This document shows, piece after piece, positions 17,808 through 27,980 of a DNA stretch of 64,000 nucleotides. Positions within the stretch are counted from its first letter, which is position 1, and every line of letters starts with the position of its first letter. The translations under genes were made by a program, and so were the position numbers. Under the pieces are notes generated by a model, which saw nothing but the letters and a program-made list of their open reading frames with translations, did not search any database and had not been told where the DNA came from. The stretch comes from Marinomonas colpomeniae (lineage in GTDB: Bacteria > Pseudomonadota > Gammaproteobacteria > Pseudomonadales > Marinomonadaceae): assembly GCF_014803385.1 (NCBI RefSeq), contig NZ_JACYFC010000001.1:764136-828135 (forward strand), in the 5' to 3' direction.

Positions 17808-19382
17808 TTATTGCTTGCTCTTACGCCTTACCAATAAACCACTCAAAAATGAAAACACCATACAGCTAATCAGTAATAGTAACGTTGGCCAATATCCCCA
17901 ATTTACATAAGGTGTAATGCCTGTAAACGCCTTTGCTTCTGCGGTGAGTGTTGTTTGTTTAAATTGTGGCGCTTGAGCAACTATCTGACCCTGTTCATCA
18001 ATAAAGGCTGTGATACCTGTATTTGTTGCACGAATCACATAACGACCTGATTCTTTTGCTCTAAACTGAGCTATTTGTAGGTGTTGCCAAGGACCTATTG
18101 ATGAGCCAAACCAAGCGTCATTACTGATAGTGATTAAGAAATCACTGTCTCGAACCATTTTTCTAACCTGTTCTGCATAAACAATTTCATAACAGATAAA
18201 TGGTGCAATGCCCCATTCACCGACCTGTAAAACAGGCTGATTGCTATCACCTGATTTAAATGCAGACATTGGCATGCCAAAGACATCCAAAATGGGGCCA
18301 ACATAGCTGGCCAAAGGAATGTATTCACCGAATGGAACTAATCTACGCTTGTAGTAAAGGCCAAATCCATCGCCTGTTGCCCAAATTGCATTGTAGTAAT
18401 CTTGTTGGTTTGGGCTTAGATCTGGAACACCTGTGATTAAAGTCGTGTTGCTTTTAGCTAGTTCTTCACTGAAAGACTTTAGATGAGGTCTTATCTGAGG
18501 GAGAGAGTAAGTAATAGCGGTTTCTGGCCAAACAATTAATTCACTGTCTAAGTGTTCTATTGTTGTTTGTTGATAATAAGCGAGAGATTGGCTAGCCATA
18601 CGAGCCAGCCATTTTTCATCTTGTTTGATATTACCTTGGACTAAAGTGGTTTTTAATGTGCCTGTTTGCTGGACCCAAGTAATAGGAGAATACGTTAGAA
18701 AAGCAGAACCTAACCAAATAATAAGCACAGCCAGTAGAATGACTAGTTGATTCGTTTTTTTTAATAAAATACTGGCGATAAGGCTAGAGGTTAAAATGAC
18801 GCAGGCGCTCGTTAACCAGATACCGCCAAGGGGTAATAGTTCAAATAACCAAGTGTTTTCAACTGCATAGCCAGGTAGTAACCAAGGAAATCCTGTAAAG
18901 AATGTTCCTCTGAAAAATTCTCCAAGAAGTAAGCTTAATGTGATCCAAAGGCTCGTTGGAATCTGTGAAAATCGATCTATTAAACGCCATGATAACCAAG
19001 CAGAAAAAGCCCAAAATACACAAAGGACAACAACAAAAGCAAAGGTTATAGTCGCCGCAATAATGCCACCGACCTGGCCATATTCAGCAATACTAACGTA
19101 AACCCAAGAAACGCCAGCGCCAAAAAAACCTAGAGCTATCGATGATCCTCTCCAGCTTGCTTCTTTTGCAGTTGGGCTAGAAATAACTAATAGGCTAAAA
19201 ACAATGAGGCTAATAAAATAACCAGGCCAAAAGTGGAAAGGTGCGAAACTGGTTACACCCAATGCGCCAGCAGAAACACCAAGTAAATAGATTATTTTGG
19301 TTGGGAGTTTGAGTAATAAGGTAGAAATACGAGACTCCCACCCCGTTTTTTGGTTAGTTGAAATGGGGTGGGATGATGGCAT
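17808..19382 (-). CDS. lnt: Apolipoprotein N-acyltransferase
   Basis: An integral inner-membrane enzyme that adds the third acyl chain to lipoproteins. The start is set at the ATG at 19382, next to the corC stop, giving 524 residues; an in-frame ATG at 19442 inside corC would add 20 residues and cannot be excluded. The N-terminal half has several membrane helices starting with SAGALGVTSFAPFHFWP. The nitrilase-like domain keeps the catalytic triad: Glu in VWPETAI, Lys in YKRRLVPFGEYIP and Cys in PFICYEIVY. It is the last gene of miaB-phoH-ybeY-corC-lnt. Confidence 0.95.
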   Translation of the reverse strand: MPSSHPISTNQKTGWESRISTLLLKLPTKIIYLLGVSAGALGVTSFAPFHFWPGYFISLIVFSLLVISSPTAKEASWRGSSIALGFFGAGVSWVYVSIAEYGQVGGIIAATITFAFVVVLCVFWAFSAWLSWRLIDRFSQIPTSLWITLSLLLGEFFRGTFFTGFPWLLPGYAVENTWLFELLPLGGIWLTSACVILTSSLIASILLKKTNQLVILLAVLIIWLGSAFLTYSPITWVQQTGTLKTTLVQGNIKQDEKWLARMASQSLAYYQQTTIEHLDSELIVWPETAITYSLPQIRPHLKSFSEELAKSNTTLITGVPDLSPNQQDYYNAIWATGDGFGLYYKRRLVPFGEYIPLASYVGPILDVFGMPMSAFKSGDSNQPVLQVGEWGIAPFICYEIVYAEQVRKMVRDSDFLITISNDAWFGSSIGPWQHLQIAQFRAKESGRYVIRATNTGITAFIDEQGQIVAQAPQFKQTTLTAEAKAFTGITPYVNWGYWPTLLLLISCMVFSFLSGLLVRRKSKQ

Positions 19383-19383
19383 A

Positions 19384-20250
19384 TTAATCAGGTGTATTTT
19401 GAGTGGATTTTGATACTTGAATCGTTTTGATTCGTCGGCCATCAGATTTTACGATGCGAAAATCAAAATCATTAAAGAAAAGTTCTTCATCACGTAATGG
19501 TACATGGCCGAATTGTTGAACCAAAATTCCGCCGATTGTATCGAACTCTTCTTCATTAAGTTCGGCTTTAAAAAACTCATTAAAGTCTTCTATTGTACAG
19601 AGCGCAGGGACAAGATAGACACCAGCTTCCCCTGTTACTTGGATGCCTTCATTATCGTGTTTGTCCGTTTCGTCTTCGATTTCGCCTACTATTTGCTCAA
19701 GTACATCTTCAATGGTAACCAAGCCAGATACGCTGCCATATTCATCCAATACTAATGCCATGTGATAGCGTTTTGTTCTGAACTCATTAAGTAGTACGTT
19801 TAGACGCTTACTTTCTGGGATGAAATTAGCAGGACGTAGGCGAGCTAAGATATCGTCTATGGTGATGTCTTCGTCTTTAAATAAAAGCGGGAGTAGATCT
19901 TTGGCTAATAAGACGCCGAGAATTTCATCGGAATCTTCACCCACAACAGGAAAGCGAGAATGAGAGGAATCTATTACTTTGCGAAGTGAGGTTTTAGGAT
20001 CATCCTCAGATTTAATGACCACCATTTGAGATGGTGGAATCATGATGTCGCGAGCTTGCACTTCAGATACTTCTAGTGCGCCTTCCACAATAGTAAAAGC
20101 GTCACGATCTATAATATCGGATTTTACGGCAGCTTCTAGGAATTTAACAATATCACCACGGTTTTGTGGTTCGTCGTTAAAGGCGTGTGTTAAACGCTCA
20201 AACCAAGATTTTTGTTGATCGTTGGGTACACTCGATCGGTCATCGCTCAT
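19384..20250 (-). CDS. corC: CorC-type CBS-domain protein
   Basis: A 288-residue soluble protein. It has the RDIMIPPSQM motif (about residues 67-76), a tandem CBS pair (about 65-190, HSRFPVVGEDSDEILGV and VLDEYGSVSGLVTIEDVLE) and a C-terminal CorC_HlyC transporter-associated domain (about 205-285, FDTIGGILVQQFGHVP). Homologues (YbeX/CorC) affect magnesium/cobalt handling and ribosome metabolism. It lacks the membrane DUF21 domain of larger relatives, as usual at this locus. ybeY ends 12 bp upstream and lnt starts right after its stop. Confidence 0.93.
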   Translation of the reverse strand: MSDDRSSVPNDQQKSWFERLTHAFNDEPQNRGDIVKFLEAAVKSDIIDRDAFTIVEGALEVSEVQARDIMIPPSQMVVIKSEDDPKTSLRKVIDSSHSRFPVVGEDSDEILGVLLAKDLLPLLFKDEDITIDDILARLRPANFIPESKRLNVLLNEFRTKRYHMALVLDEYGSVSGLVTIEDVLEQIVGEIEDETDKHDNEGIQVTGEAGVYLVPALCTIEDFNEFFKAELNEEEFDTIGGILVQQFGHVPLRDEELFFNDFDFRIVKSDGRRIKTIQVSKSTQNTPD

Positions 20251-20262
20251 TAGTGTGTTAGC

Positions 20263-20727
20263 TCACTCTTTTATCAAATAAGGGTCGGAAATAGACAGAG
20301 ACGCTAATAACTGTGCTTCTATCGATTCCATTTCGTCTGCTTCATCATCATTTATATGGTCATAACCACGTAAATGCAAGATGCCATGAATAGTCATGTG
20401 CGCCCAATGATGCAGTAATTCTTTTTTTTGTTCTTTGGCTTCTTTTTCTACAATTTGAGTGCAAATTACCAAGTCACCTAATAATGGCAGTTCTAACCCT
20501 GGTGGCGCCTCAAATGGAAAAGAAAGGACATTCGTTGGTTTGTCCATGCCTCTGTACTCATGATTTAGCGCATGACTCTCTTCTTCGTCAACAATACGGA
20601 TGGTAACTTCAAATTCTTCGCCCAATGTTGGTAGCGCTTTTCCTACCCAAAGCCTGAAATCTTCTTCACTGGGTAAATGCTCTGTTGCTGTTGTGGCAAT
20701 CTGTAGGTCAAGTTCTAAATCAACCAT
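20263..20727 (-). CDS. ybeY: Endoribonuclease YbeY
   Basis: A 154-residue metalloprotein needed for 16S rRNA 3'-end maturation and ribosome quality control. The zinc-binding motif H-x3-H-x5-H is present as [11 protein letters not shown] (about residues 114-124), preceded by THVLS-like TNVLSFPFE (about 65). The start ATG overlaps the phoH stop in TAATG, so translation is coupled. Confidence 0.96.
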   Translation of the reverse strand: MVDLELDLQIATTATEHLPSEEDFRLWVGKALPTLGEEFEVTIRIVDEEESHALNHEYRGMDKPTNVLSFPFEAPPGLELPLLGDLVICTQIVEKEAKEQKKELLHHWAHMTIHGILHLRGYDHINDDEADEMESIEAQLLASLSISDPYLIKE

Positions 20728-21788
20728 TACTTATCACCTGCAATTGGCGGATTTAACGACTGCTCTGCTTGTGCTGCAAGACGTGCTCGAGTGCGAGCTT
20801 GTTTTTCTTCTTCCTCTTCAATATCAAAACGATCATAAGCTTCAACAATGCGTTGTACGATAGGGTGACGTACAACATCAGAAGAACTAAACATCGTCAT
20901 GCTAATGCCATTGACACCTTTCAATACATGCATAGCTTGCGCCAAACCTGATGTTGTTCCGCGTGGTAAATCGACTTGAGTCGTATCCCCAGTAATAACA
21001 GCGGTTGAGCCAAAGCCGATACGAGTCAGAAACATTTTCATTTGTTCTCGTGTCGTATTTTGGCTTTCATCAAGAATAATAAAGGCGTTATTTAATGTTC
21101 GGCCACGCATGAAGGCAAGCGGTGCTATTTCGATAACATTTTTTTCAATTAGCTTATCAACCAGTTCAAAACCGAGCATCTCATACAAAGCATCATAAAG
21201 AGGGCGTAAGTAAGGGTCGATTTTTTGTGACAGATCACCTGGTAAAAAGCCAAGTTTTTCGCCGGCTTCAACAGCAGGGCGAACCAGCATAATGCGTTCA
21301 ACACGATCCGCTTCTAATGCTTCAACAGCACAGGCAACCGCTAAATAGGTTTTACCTGTACCAGCAGGACCAATACCAAAGTTTATGTCGTGTTTACGAA
21401 TTTGCTTCACGTAACCTTGTTGATTCTCGCCTTTTGGTTTAACAAAAATCTTACGGGTTTTTATGATTAGCTGATCTGGTTTATCTTTTTTGCTACTGGT
21501 TAGAGATTCAACTGCTGACTCTTGAAGATAAAGATGAATCGTTTCAGGGGTTATGTCTGCTTTCGCGAGGGCTTCTCTATACAGGTTCTCAAGCAATATT
21601 TTTGTTGCTGCTACATGATCTGAATCTTCACCTGATATATCGAATAAATCGGCACGATATCGGACAGTAACATCCAGTCGCTTTTCAATTAACTTGATGT
21701 TCTCATCAAGTTGGCCGCATAGCTTAACCAAAGCGTCGGCTTCGGCTGGTGCTAAACGGATTTGTTGAGTTATCAGTGAAGTTTCCAA
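20727..21788 (-). CDS. ybeZ: PhoH family ATPase (YbeZ)
   Basis: A 353-residue cytoplasmic P-loop protein. Walker A is [11 protein letters not shown] (about residues 139-149) and Walker B/sensor features are in [10 protein letters not shown] (about 238) and [13 protein letters not shown] (about 262). An N-terminal KH-like/PhoH-N region precedes the ATPase core. YbeZ associates with YbeY in rRNA processing. The stop overlaps the ybeY start; miaB ends 13 bp upstream. Confidence 0.95.
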   Translation of the reverse strand: METSLITQQIRLAPAEADALVKLCGQLDENIKLIEKRLDVTVRYRADLFDISGEDSDHVAATKILLENLYREALAKADITPETIHLYLQESAVESLTSSKKDKPDQLIIKTRKIFVKPKGENQQGYVKQIRKHDINFGIGPAGTGKTYLAVACAVEALEADRVERIMLVRPAVEAGEKLGFLPGDLSQKIDPYLRPLYDALYEMLGFELVDKLIEKNVIEIAPLAFMRGRTLNNAFIILDESQNTTREQMKMFLTRIGFGSTAVITGDTTQVDLPRGTTSGLAQAMHVLKGVNGISMTMFSSSDVVRHPIVQRIVEAYDRFDIEEEEEKQARTRARLAAQAEQSLNPPIAGDK

Positions 21789-21801
21789 AAGTGTCCTTTG
21801 A

Positions 21802-23157
21802 TTATTGAAGGATAAAATCAGTATCTAGTTCAGAGCTGATCAATTCACCCAGTAGGGAATTAGGGTACGCATCTGTAATAACAACATCGGCAAATTTTCC
21901 GATTAACTGCGGGTCAAACGCACGGAAGTTTACGATACGGTTGTTTTCCGTTCTGCCTTGAAGTTGTCCAGGATCTCGTGGCGAGTAGCCGCTGACTAGA
22001 ATGCGTTTTACTTCACCTACCATAGATAAGCTGATGTCATAAGCTTGCTGGCTAATACGACGTTGTAAAATAGACAGGCGCTCTTTCTTCACATCATCAG
22101 GCGTATCGTCTTCTAGATTAGACGCAGGGGTACCTGGGCGCTGGCTGTAAATGAAACTGAAAGAGTGATCGAAGCCAATTTCTTGAATTAGGTTCATCGT
22201 ATCCATAAAGTCGTCATCTGTTTCACCTGGGAAGCCAATAATGAAATCAGACGATAAGCTAATTCCTGGGCGAGCTTCTTTAATGCGATTCATTTTGTCG
22301 ATGTAATATTGGCGATCATGACCACGCTTCATTGCACTTAAAATACTGTCTGCACCACTCTGCACTGGTAGGTGAAGATGACTAACCAATTTAGGTTCAT
22401 TTCTAAATGCTTCTATTAAACTGTCAGTAAATTCAACCGGATGTGATGTAGTGAAACGAATTCGTTCAACACCATCAATTTGAGCAACAGCATGAATAAT
22501 GTCCGCAAGGTCTGTTTCATCACCTTCTGCAGAGTCACCACGGTAAGCATTTACGTTTTGTCCTAGTAAATGAATTTCACGTACACCTTGTTCGGCTAAT
22601 TGTGCACACTCAACCAGAATACTATCGAATGGACGGCTAACTTCTTCACCGCGAGTATAAGGTACAACACAAAAAGTACAGTACTTGCTGCAGCCTTCCA
22701 TAATAGAAACGAACGCTTCAGCGCCTTCAACACGAGGTGCTGGAAGGTGATCAAATTTTTCGATTTCTGGAAAAGTAACATCCGTAATTGGGATGTGTTT
22801 ACCCGCCGCATTCACCATTTCTGGTAATTTATGCAGTGTTTGAGGCCCAAAAATCATATCGACATGTTTGGCTCGCTTACGAATAGCATCGCCTTCTTGG
22901 CTCGCAACACAGCCACCCACACCGATAACAAGGTCTGGATTTTTTTCTTTAAGCTTTCTCCAACGACCAAGCTGGTGATAAACCTTATCTTGTGCTTTTT
23001 CACGTATAGAACAAGTGTTTAGAAGCAGAACATCTGCTTCTTCTGCATTATCTGTCAGTTCCATTTCATGACTTTCGCCAAGTAAATCTGCCATACGAGA
23101 TGAATCGTATTCGTTCATTTGACAGCCATGAGTCTGGATAAAAAGTTTTTTTGCCAT
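21802..23157 (-). CDS. miaB: tRNA-2-methylthio-N6-dimethylallyladenosine synthase
   Basis: A 451-residue radical-SAM methylthiotransferase. The start is placed at [12 protein letters not shown] (ATG at 23157); the open frame extends 39 codons further but with sequence unlike the family. Domains are UPF0004 (about 3-120, with Cys in THGCQMN, NTCSIRE and GGCVAS binding one Fe-S cluster), radical SAM ([15 protein letters not shown], about 152-166) and C-terminal TRAM (about 375-440). It adds the methylthio group at A37 of tRNAs reading UNN codons. It heads the operon with phoH, ybeY, corC and lnt. Confidence 0.97.
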   Translation of the reverse strand: MAKKLFIQTHGCQMNEYDSSRMADLLGESHEMELTDNAEEADVLLLNTCSIREKAQDKVYHQLGRWRKLKEKNPDLVIGVGGCVASQEGDAIRKRAKHVDMIFGPQTLHKLPEMVNAAGKHIPITDVTFPEIEKFDHLPAPRVEGAEAFVSIMEGCSKYCTFCVVPYTRGEEVSRPFDSILVECAQLAEQGVREIHLLGQNVNAYRGDSAEGDETDLADIIHAVAQIDGVERIRFTTSHPVEFTDSLIEAFRNEPKLVSHLHLPVQSGADSILSAMKRGHDRQYYIDKMNRIKEARPGISLSSDFIIGFPGETDDDFMDTMNLIQEIGFDHSFSFIYSQRPGTPASNLEDDTPDDVKKERLSILQRRISQQAYDISLSMVGEVKRILVSGYSPRDPGQLQGRTENNRIVNFRAFDPQLIGKFADVVITDAYPNSLLGELISSELDTDFILQ

Positions 23158-23335
23158 GTAACGTATAAACCTAAAATGTGTTCGTCTAATCGACTTTGCA
23201 CCTATTATATTGGGCTTTGCTCTCGAATCACAGAGGTGTTCTGAATTCCCTTCATTTTTACTGATAATAATCATAATTTTACCGCTGGAGTCTTAGATAA
23301 AGACCCGTCACAATAGCCGTATAGTTTATTTGGAT

Positions 23336-24067
23336 ATGGATGTGCTTTTGATCATTTTTTCTCGTTCTGTTGTCTGGTTTTTTACAAGCTTTTTTGTTGT
23401 GAGCAGCGTTTACGCTGTATCAGAGAGTGAGAGTGACCAAGAGCGGGAAAAGACGAACTTTGAATTTGGGCTTGGTTATGGTCTTTTAGACGAAAAATCT
23501 TTAGTAAATATCGACTTTAAAATTAATATGCCAATTAACGACTACTTATTAACTCAAGTGTTATTGAACAGCAATTACCTAATTACAGGTTCAGAAAGCG
23601 ATAGTGTTGCACAATCAGAGCTTTCTTCTAACTGGTTTATACATAATGAATATGGGCGTTTGGGATTAGGTGTTGGGCTTAACGAATTAGAGCCTATGGA
23701 GGAGAGTTTGGATACTGAGCGTGAAGTCTTAGGTCAGTTTATTGGTGAATTGTTTTTAGGGGACTTTGCATTCACAACAAATTATATTTCGAATAAAGTG
23801 ACTTTTAGTAATCTCACGAGCTCTCGTGTAGGTATGAGTTATTATGTTGATAAGGACCAGCGTATTTCTGTGTATCGAGAAAAATACAGTGAAAATAAAA
23901 TCGGCTGGCGTTTAGAAACCTACTTTCAACCCATTAAATACCGACAAATAGGAAGTGTCGGTATTATTGTGAGAACAGGAGATGAGTACGATTATATTGG
24001 CGTTTCTCTCCAGTATTACTTTGATAATGCTGTGTCGTTAAAAGAGCGAGAGCGACTCTATCACTAG
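23336..24067 (+). CDS. Putative exported beta-barrel-like protein
   Basis: A protein of 243 residues that I do not recognise. The start is uncertain: ATG at 23336 is chosen; an in-frame TTG two codons earlier is possible and neither has a clear ribosome site. Residues about 4-27 form a signal peptide ending near VYAVS. The mature part is made of alternating polar/hydrophobic strands (FEFGLGYGLLDE, YGRLGLGVGLNE, RVGMSYYVD, YDYIGVSLQYYFDN), ending near an aromatic strand, which suggests an outer-membrane barrel of about eight strands. It is convergent with the tandem OmpA-domain gene. Function unknown. Confidence 0.6.
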   Translation: MDVLLIIFSRSVVWFFTSFFVVSSVYAVSESESDQEREKTNFEFGLGYGLLDEKSLVNIDFKINMPINDYLLTQVLLNSNYLITGSESDSVAQSELSSNWFIHNEYGRLGLGVGLNELEPMEESLDTEREVLGQFIGELFLGDFAFTTNYISNKVTFSNLTSSRVGMSYYVDKDQRISVYREKYSENKIGWRLETYFQPIKYRQIGSVGIIVRTGDEYDYIGVSLQYYFDNAVSLKERERLYH

Positions 24068-24098
24068 GGGGGAGCTTATCTATTTTATTTAGAATAAC

Positions 24099-25058
24099 TC
24101 AGCTGTCATTATCAATGTTCCATATTGTCCATTTCTTTAACGAAATTTCTTTGTGTGCTTTAAATCGTGTTGCAACTGTGATTTCAATGCGACGATTTTT
24201 TTCTCTACCTTCAAATGTGTTATTCGATGCAATGGGAAAATCTTGTCCATATCCAAGGACTTTTATCCTTTCTTGAGGAATTGAATACTGAGAGCTAAGC
24301 TTTACAGCAACCTTATTAGCTTGCTGTCCTGATGACGCTAAATTAGAAATTTTATTTCCTATGTTATCCGTATAACCTTCAATGATGACTAAAGATTCAG
24401 AGTTACTTACTAGATACAGGCCTAGATTATCTATGACCGAAAGCGCTTTCTTCTCGGTGGTTTCGAAAGGAATAGTTAATACCTTCAAATCACTTGAAAT
24501 AGGATAGACAATCGGTGTGATTATTTCACCACTCACTCTGCGATTACTTTCTCTTCCTGCTTCGTTTGAATTGGAGGCGACTGGGCGCTCTTGACCATAG
24601 CCAAATGTTTTAATTTGATTAGACTTGATATTAAACTCGGAGGTTAAGGCGTTAGCGATGGACTCAGCACGTTTTTTAGAAAGCACCTGATTATAGCTTT
24701 CGGTTCCTTGGTTATCTGTGTGGCCTTCAATTAAAATAATGGCTTCAGAATGTTTGTCTAAAAATAACGCTAAGTCTTCAAGTTTTTCATGGAACTCAGC
24801 TTTTAATTGGTGTTTTCCAGTATCAAATTGGACATCAAAGTTGAACGTGAAGAAACCTAACTGTGTTGCAGGGCAGCCATGGTGGTCTATATTACTACCC
24901 AGTTTTGTATTCTCACATACATCTCTTGCATCAATAACGCCATCGTGATCTGAGTCTTTTAATGAATCGATGATGTTACTAGGGTAAAGAGGCTCGCTGT
25001 TGGTAAATGTGCTGAATAGACTAAAAAAAATGACAATCGTCCGAGCTAAAATTTTCAT
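24099..25058 (-). CDS. Tandem OmpA-C-domain periplasmic protein
   Basis: A 319-residue exported protein with a signal peptide (about 1-21) and a short calcium-type thrombospondin-3-like stretch DSDHDGVIDARDVC (about 35-48). Two OmpA C-terminal domains follow, about residues 65-180 and 190-300. The first has GHTDNQGTES and LSKKRAESI, carrying the Asp and Arg that hold peptidoglycan diaminopimelate. The second has GYTDNIGNK but SSGQQANKV where the Arg would be, so it may not bind in the same way. There is no membrane barrel. It probably tethers or senses the cell wall. The EVE gene ends 40 bp upstream. Confidence 0.8.
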   Translation of the reverse strand: MKILARTIVIFFSLFSTFTNSEPLYPSNIIDSLKDSDHDGVIDARDVCENTKLGSNIDHHGCPATQLGFFTFNFDVQFDTGKHQLKAEFHEKLEDLALFLDKHSEAIILIEGHTDNQGTESYNQVLSKKRAESIANALTSEFNIKSNQIKTFGYGQERPVASNSNEAGRESNRRVSGEIITPIVYPISSDLKVLTIPFETTEKKALSVIDNLGLYLVSNSESLVIIEGYTDNIGNKISNLASSGQQANKVAVKLSSQYSIPQERIKVLGYGQDFPIASNNTFEGREKNRRIEITVATRFKAHKEISLKKWTIWNIDNDS

Positions 25059-25098
25059 TTTATTAATCTTTTCCGTAGTAAAAAACTAGAGAATAAAG

Positions 25099-25566
25099 TC
25101 ATTTTGTTTTTCCACGTAATGTTGTCGAAATGTATGTCCATTCGCTTTCAGTAACAGGCATGATGGATAGTCGATTACCTTTTTTTGTCAGTAGCATAGT
25201 GGCTAACTCGGGGTCATTCTTCAATTCTGATAGCGTTATAATTGAAGACCATTTTTCGATGAACTCAATATCAACCATATACCAGCGTGGGCTTTCAGGT
25301 GTTGATTTAGGATCAAAATAACGGCTACTTTTATCCCAACTGGTATAATCTGGATAAGCTTTTTTACTTACTTTGGCGACCCCAGTAATACCAGTAGGTA
25401 CGCAGCTTGAATGATAAAAAAACACCAGATCACCTTCATTCATGGCTTGCATGAAATTTCGTGCCTGATAATTTCTTACACCGTCCCAAGGGGAGTGTTG
25501 TAACTGTTCTAAATCATCAATTGAAAATGCATCAGGTTCTGATTTCATTAGCCAATAATTAGGCAT
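25099..25566 (-). CDS. EVE domain protein
   Basis: A 155-residue single-domain protein. The start NYWLMKSEPDAFSIDDL and WDGVRNYQARNFM near residues 29-41 are diagnostic of the EVE (PUA-like) fold, as is GDLVFFYHSS near 46. EVE domains bind modified bases in DNA or RNA; in bacteria the stand-alone type has no settled role. It is divergent from the histone-deacetylase-like gene across a 375-bp gap. Confidence 0.93.
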   Translation of the reverse strand: MPNYWLMKSEPDAFSIDDLEQLQHSPWDGVRNYQARNFMQAMNEGDLVFFYHSSCVPTGITGVAKVSKKAYPDYTSWDKSSRYFDPKSTPESPRWYMVDIEFIEKWSSIITLSELKNDPELATMLLTKKGNRLSIMPVTESEWTYISTTLRGKTK

Positions 25567-25941
25567 GTTTATTTTTCTCGAAAAAGGTCATTAGACAGTA
25601 GTTTTGTTACTACTAGTATATATGCTGTGTATGAAAAACACCCAGTAGGTTACCTAATACTAGAATTAGTCTCAATAGTTTCCAGCAGATTCTTCTTAAG
25701 TTTTTACTATAATTTTGAAATGTAAAAATATCATAAGATGTTGTTGTTAATAGCAAAAAAAATAATTAATTTTTAATTACATTTTTTTTATTCCTTTTAA
25801 GATGTTTTTTAGAAGTCGTAGTGAACAAATTAAAGGCAAAAATCAATACTGTATAATCAATAGTGAAGATTGACTTCTTTTTGTTAGGATAACGTAATCA
25901 TTTACCGCAGAAGCTGTCTCTTATCGATTATTTGAATTTAG
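25567..25941. other. AT-rich intergenic region
   Basis: 375 bp between divergent EVE and histone-deacetylase-like genes. It is strongly AT-rich with A and T tracts around 25740-25800. No gene, RNA or repeat was recognised; promoters for both genes are expected here. Confidence 0.5.
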
Positions 25942-26871
25942 GTGAAAACTATTTTACTCCCTCTTGTGTACCATTCTCATTACACTATTCCGTTTCCAGC
26001 TGGGCATCGTTTTCCTATGTCTAAATTTAGGCTATTAGCGGAAACCCTAAGAGAGCAGGGTATTCTCACCGATGAGAATCAACATCAGCCAGCACCTTTA
26101 TCTCTCGCAACGCTTATGCAGGCACATGACAAGGGCTACGTGCAGCGTTTTATTCGTGGTGAATTATCTGGAGCGGAACAAAAAGAAATAGGCCTACCTT
26201 GGTCAGAGTGGTTAGTAGAGCGAACGCTCCGAGCAGTATCTGGAACCATATTAACCAGTGAGTTGGCGTTGAAGTACGGAGTAGCCTGTCACCTTGCTGG
26301 TGGAACGCATCATGCACACCCAAATTATGGAACGGGTTTCTGCATCTTTAATGATCTTGCTGTCGCAGCGTTAGCCTTGGTTGATTCAGGCAAAGCCAAA
26401 AAGGTTTTGATTCTAGACTGCGACGTACATCAAGGAGATGGAACCATCGCCTTCTTTCAGGATAGAACAGACATTGTTCCTGTTTCCTGGCATTGCGAAG
26501 AAAACTATCCCAAGATTAAAAAAACAGGTGGCATCAATATCGCCATACCAAAAGGTACAAATGATGAGATCTACTTATCTATCTTAAAAGATACATTGCC
26601 GACCATACTGGCTGATCACAAACCAGACTTTATTTTTTATGATGCGGGTGTAGATGTGCATAAAGACGATCGTCTAGGTTATGTGAATCTCACGGATAGT
26701 GGCATCTTCACAAGAGACAAATATATTATTGATTCTTGTGTCTCACTCGAAATACCAATCGCCTGTGTCATAGGTGGCGGTTACGATAGGCTGGAAGAGA
26801 AGGTTGCTTGGCGACACAGTTTACTTCATCAAGCTGCGAATCAAGTTTGGAATGCAAAGCTTTCAAAGTGA
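25942..26871 (+). CDS. Histone deacetylase family protein
   Basis: A 309-residue protein of the arginase/deacetylase fold. The start is GTG at 25942. Active-site features are GGTHHAHPNYGTGFC (tandem His and following loop, about residues 116-130), LILDCDVHQGDGT with the metal-binding Asp and His (about 155-167), and the later YDAGVDVHKDD (about 232) and GGGYDR (about 287). It probably removes an acetyl group from a small amine or protein lysine with zinc; the substrate is not evident. It stands alone between divergent EVE and downstream EamA genes. Confidence 0.9.
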   Translation: MKTILLPLVYHSHYTIPFPAGHRFPMSKFRLLAETLREQGILTDENQHQPAPLSLATLMQAHDKGYVQRFIRGELSGAEQKEIGLPWSEWLVERTLRAVSGTILTSELALKYGVACHLAGGTHHAHPNYGTGFCIFNDLAVAALALVDSGKAKKVLILDCDVHQGDGTIAFFQDRTDIVPVSWHCEENYPKIKKTGGINIAIPKGTNDEIYLSILKDTLPTILADHKPDFIFYDAGVDVHKDDRLGYVNLTDSGIFTRDKYIIDSCVSLEIPIACVIGGGYDRLEEKVAWRHSLLHQAANQVWNAKLSK

Positions 26872-26991
26872 CATTTTAAATTGATTCAATTGTGGATTTC
26901 TTGGCTGTACTGAATATTTTGAATAAATAAGAGTTACACTCAAAACCCAACGATCAAATCCAATTACTACGTACATTATTAAGGAAATATT

Positions 26992-27876
26992 TTGAAGCAG
27001 GAATTTGCTTTTAAAGCCGAACTTATTTTAGTTCTGGTAACCATTTTAGCAGGCCTAGGATGGATTTTTTCAAAAGAATCATTGGCTGGTATGCCACCTT
27101 TATTTTTCATCGCAATGCGGTTCTCTATCGGCGGTTTTGCTTTGCTATTGATTGGGCAAAAATATTTCCGTGGTGTTAAATGGAGCGATATCAAACCTAT
27201 CATCTTAATTGGTGCTGTCATGGCGCTTGCCATGTTGTTTTGGGTGATGGGACTACATCAAAGTTCGAACCTTGGTGTGGGTGCATTTATCACTTGTTTA
27301 GGTGTGGTATTCGTCCCTTTTCTTGGACGACTCATGTTTGGTGATCGACCTCCAATGAGTATTTGGGTTGCATTGCCATTTGCTGTAATTGGTTTAGGCT
27401 TTTTAGCCCTAGGTAATGGTTTAGACTTTGAAATTGCTCATTTGTATTTTTTAGGTACAGCATTCTGTGTCGCTCTACAACTTAACTTGTTATCGCGTTT
27501 TTTAGTCAGTATGAACGCCTTAGTCTTGACCAGTATTCAACTAACTACAGCCGGTGTTTTATTGTTATCTGTGTCTTTAGTCGTAGAAGGCGCTCCGCAA
27601 GCCATTAGTCTGGATATTGTCGGTTGGATATTAGCCAGTGCATTGATATCGACAAGTTTACGTTACTTGTTACAGATGTACGCAATGAGCTTTGCACCAG
27701 TAAGTCATAGCGCAGTAATCATGAATTTGGAACCAGTGTGGGCTGCTATTTTTGCTGTCCTTTGGTTTAACGAAGTTATGGCGTTAGGTCAGGTTTTTGG
27801 ATGTTTCTTGATATTTGTCGCTATGTTGGTAAGCCGTTGGTCGCAAGTTAAAATGATCTTTAAGCGTAAGAAATGA
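26992..27876 (+). CDS. DMT superfamily transporter (EamA)
   Basis: A 294-residue inner-membrane protein with ten hydrophobic segments in two EamA repeats. The start is TTG at 26992, with AAGGAAA about 5 nt upstream. Typical repeat signatures are PPLFFIAMRFSIGG near residue 35-48 and the C-terminal APVSHSAVIMNLEPVWAAI near 238-256. It probably exports a metabolite; substrate unknown. Confidence 0.88.
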   Translation: MKQEFAFKAELILVLVTILAGLGWIFSKESLAGMPPLFFIAMRFSIGGFALLLIGQKYFRGVKWSDIKPIILIGAVMALAMLFWVMGLHQSSNLGVGAFITCLGVVFVPFLGRLMFGDRPPMSIWVALPFAVIGLGFLALGNGLDFEIAHLYFLGTAFCVALQLNLLSRFLVSMNALVLTSIQLTTAGVLLLSVSLVVEGAPQAISLDIVGWILASALISTSLRYLLQMYAMSFAPVSHSAVIMNLEPVWAAIFAVLWFNEVMALGQVFGCFLIFVAMLVSRWSQVKMIFKRKK

Positions 27877-27980
27877 TTTTATCCATCAATATGCGGCGTT
27901 TTAGGTAACAGGGTGGCTTGCATACGCAGGCCACCACAAAACTTACATGATCGCCTTCAGTCAATATTTATCTTAACTGT

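Noticed and set aside
27912-27935. Terminator between the EamA gene and the DUF4174 gene
   Set aside because: A 10-bp GGTGGCTTGC hairpin is present, but no T run follows on either strand, so it is not called a terminator.
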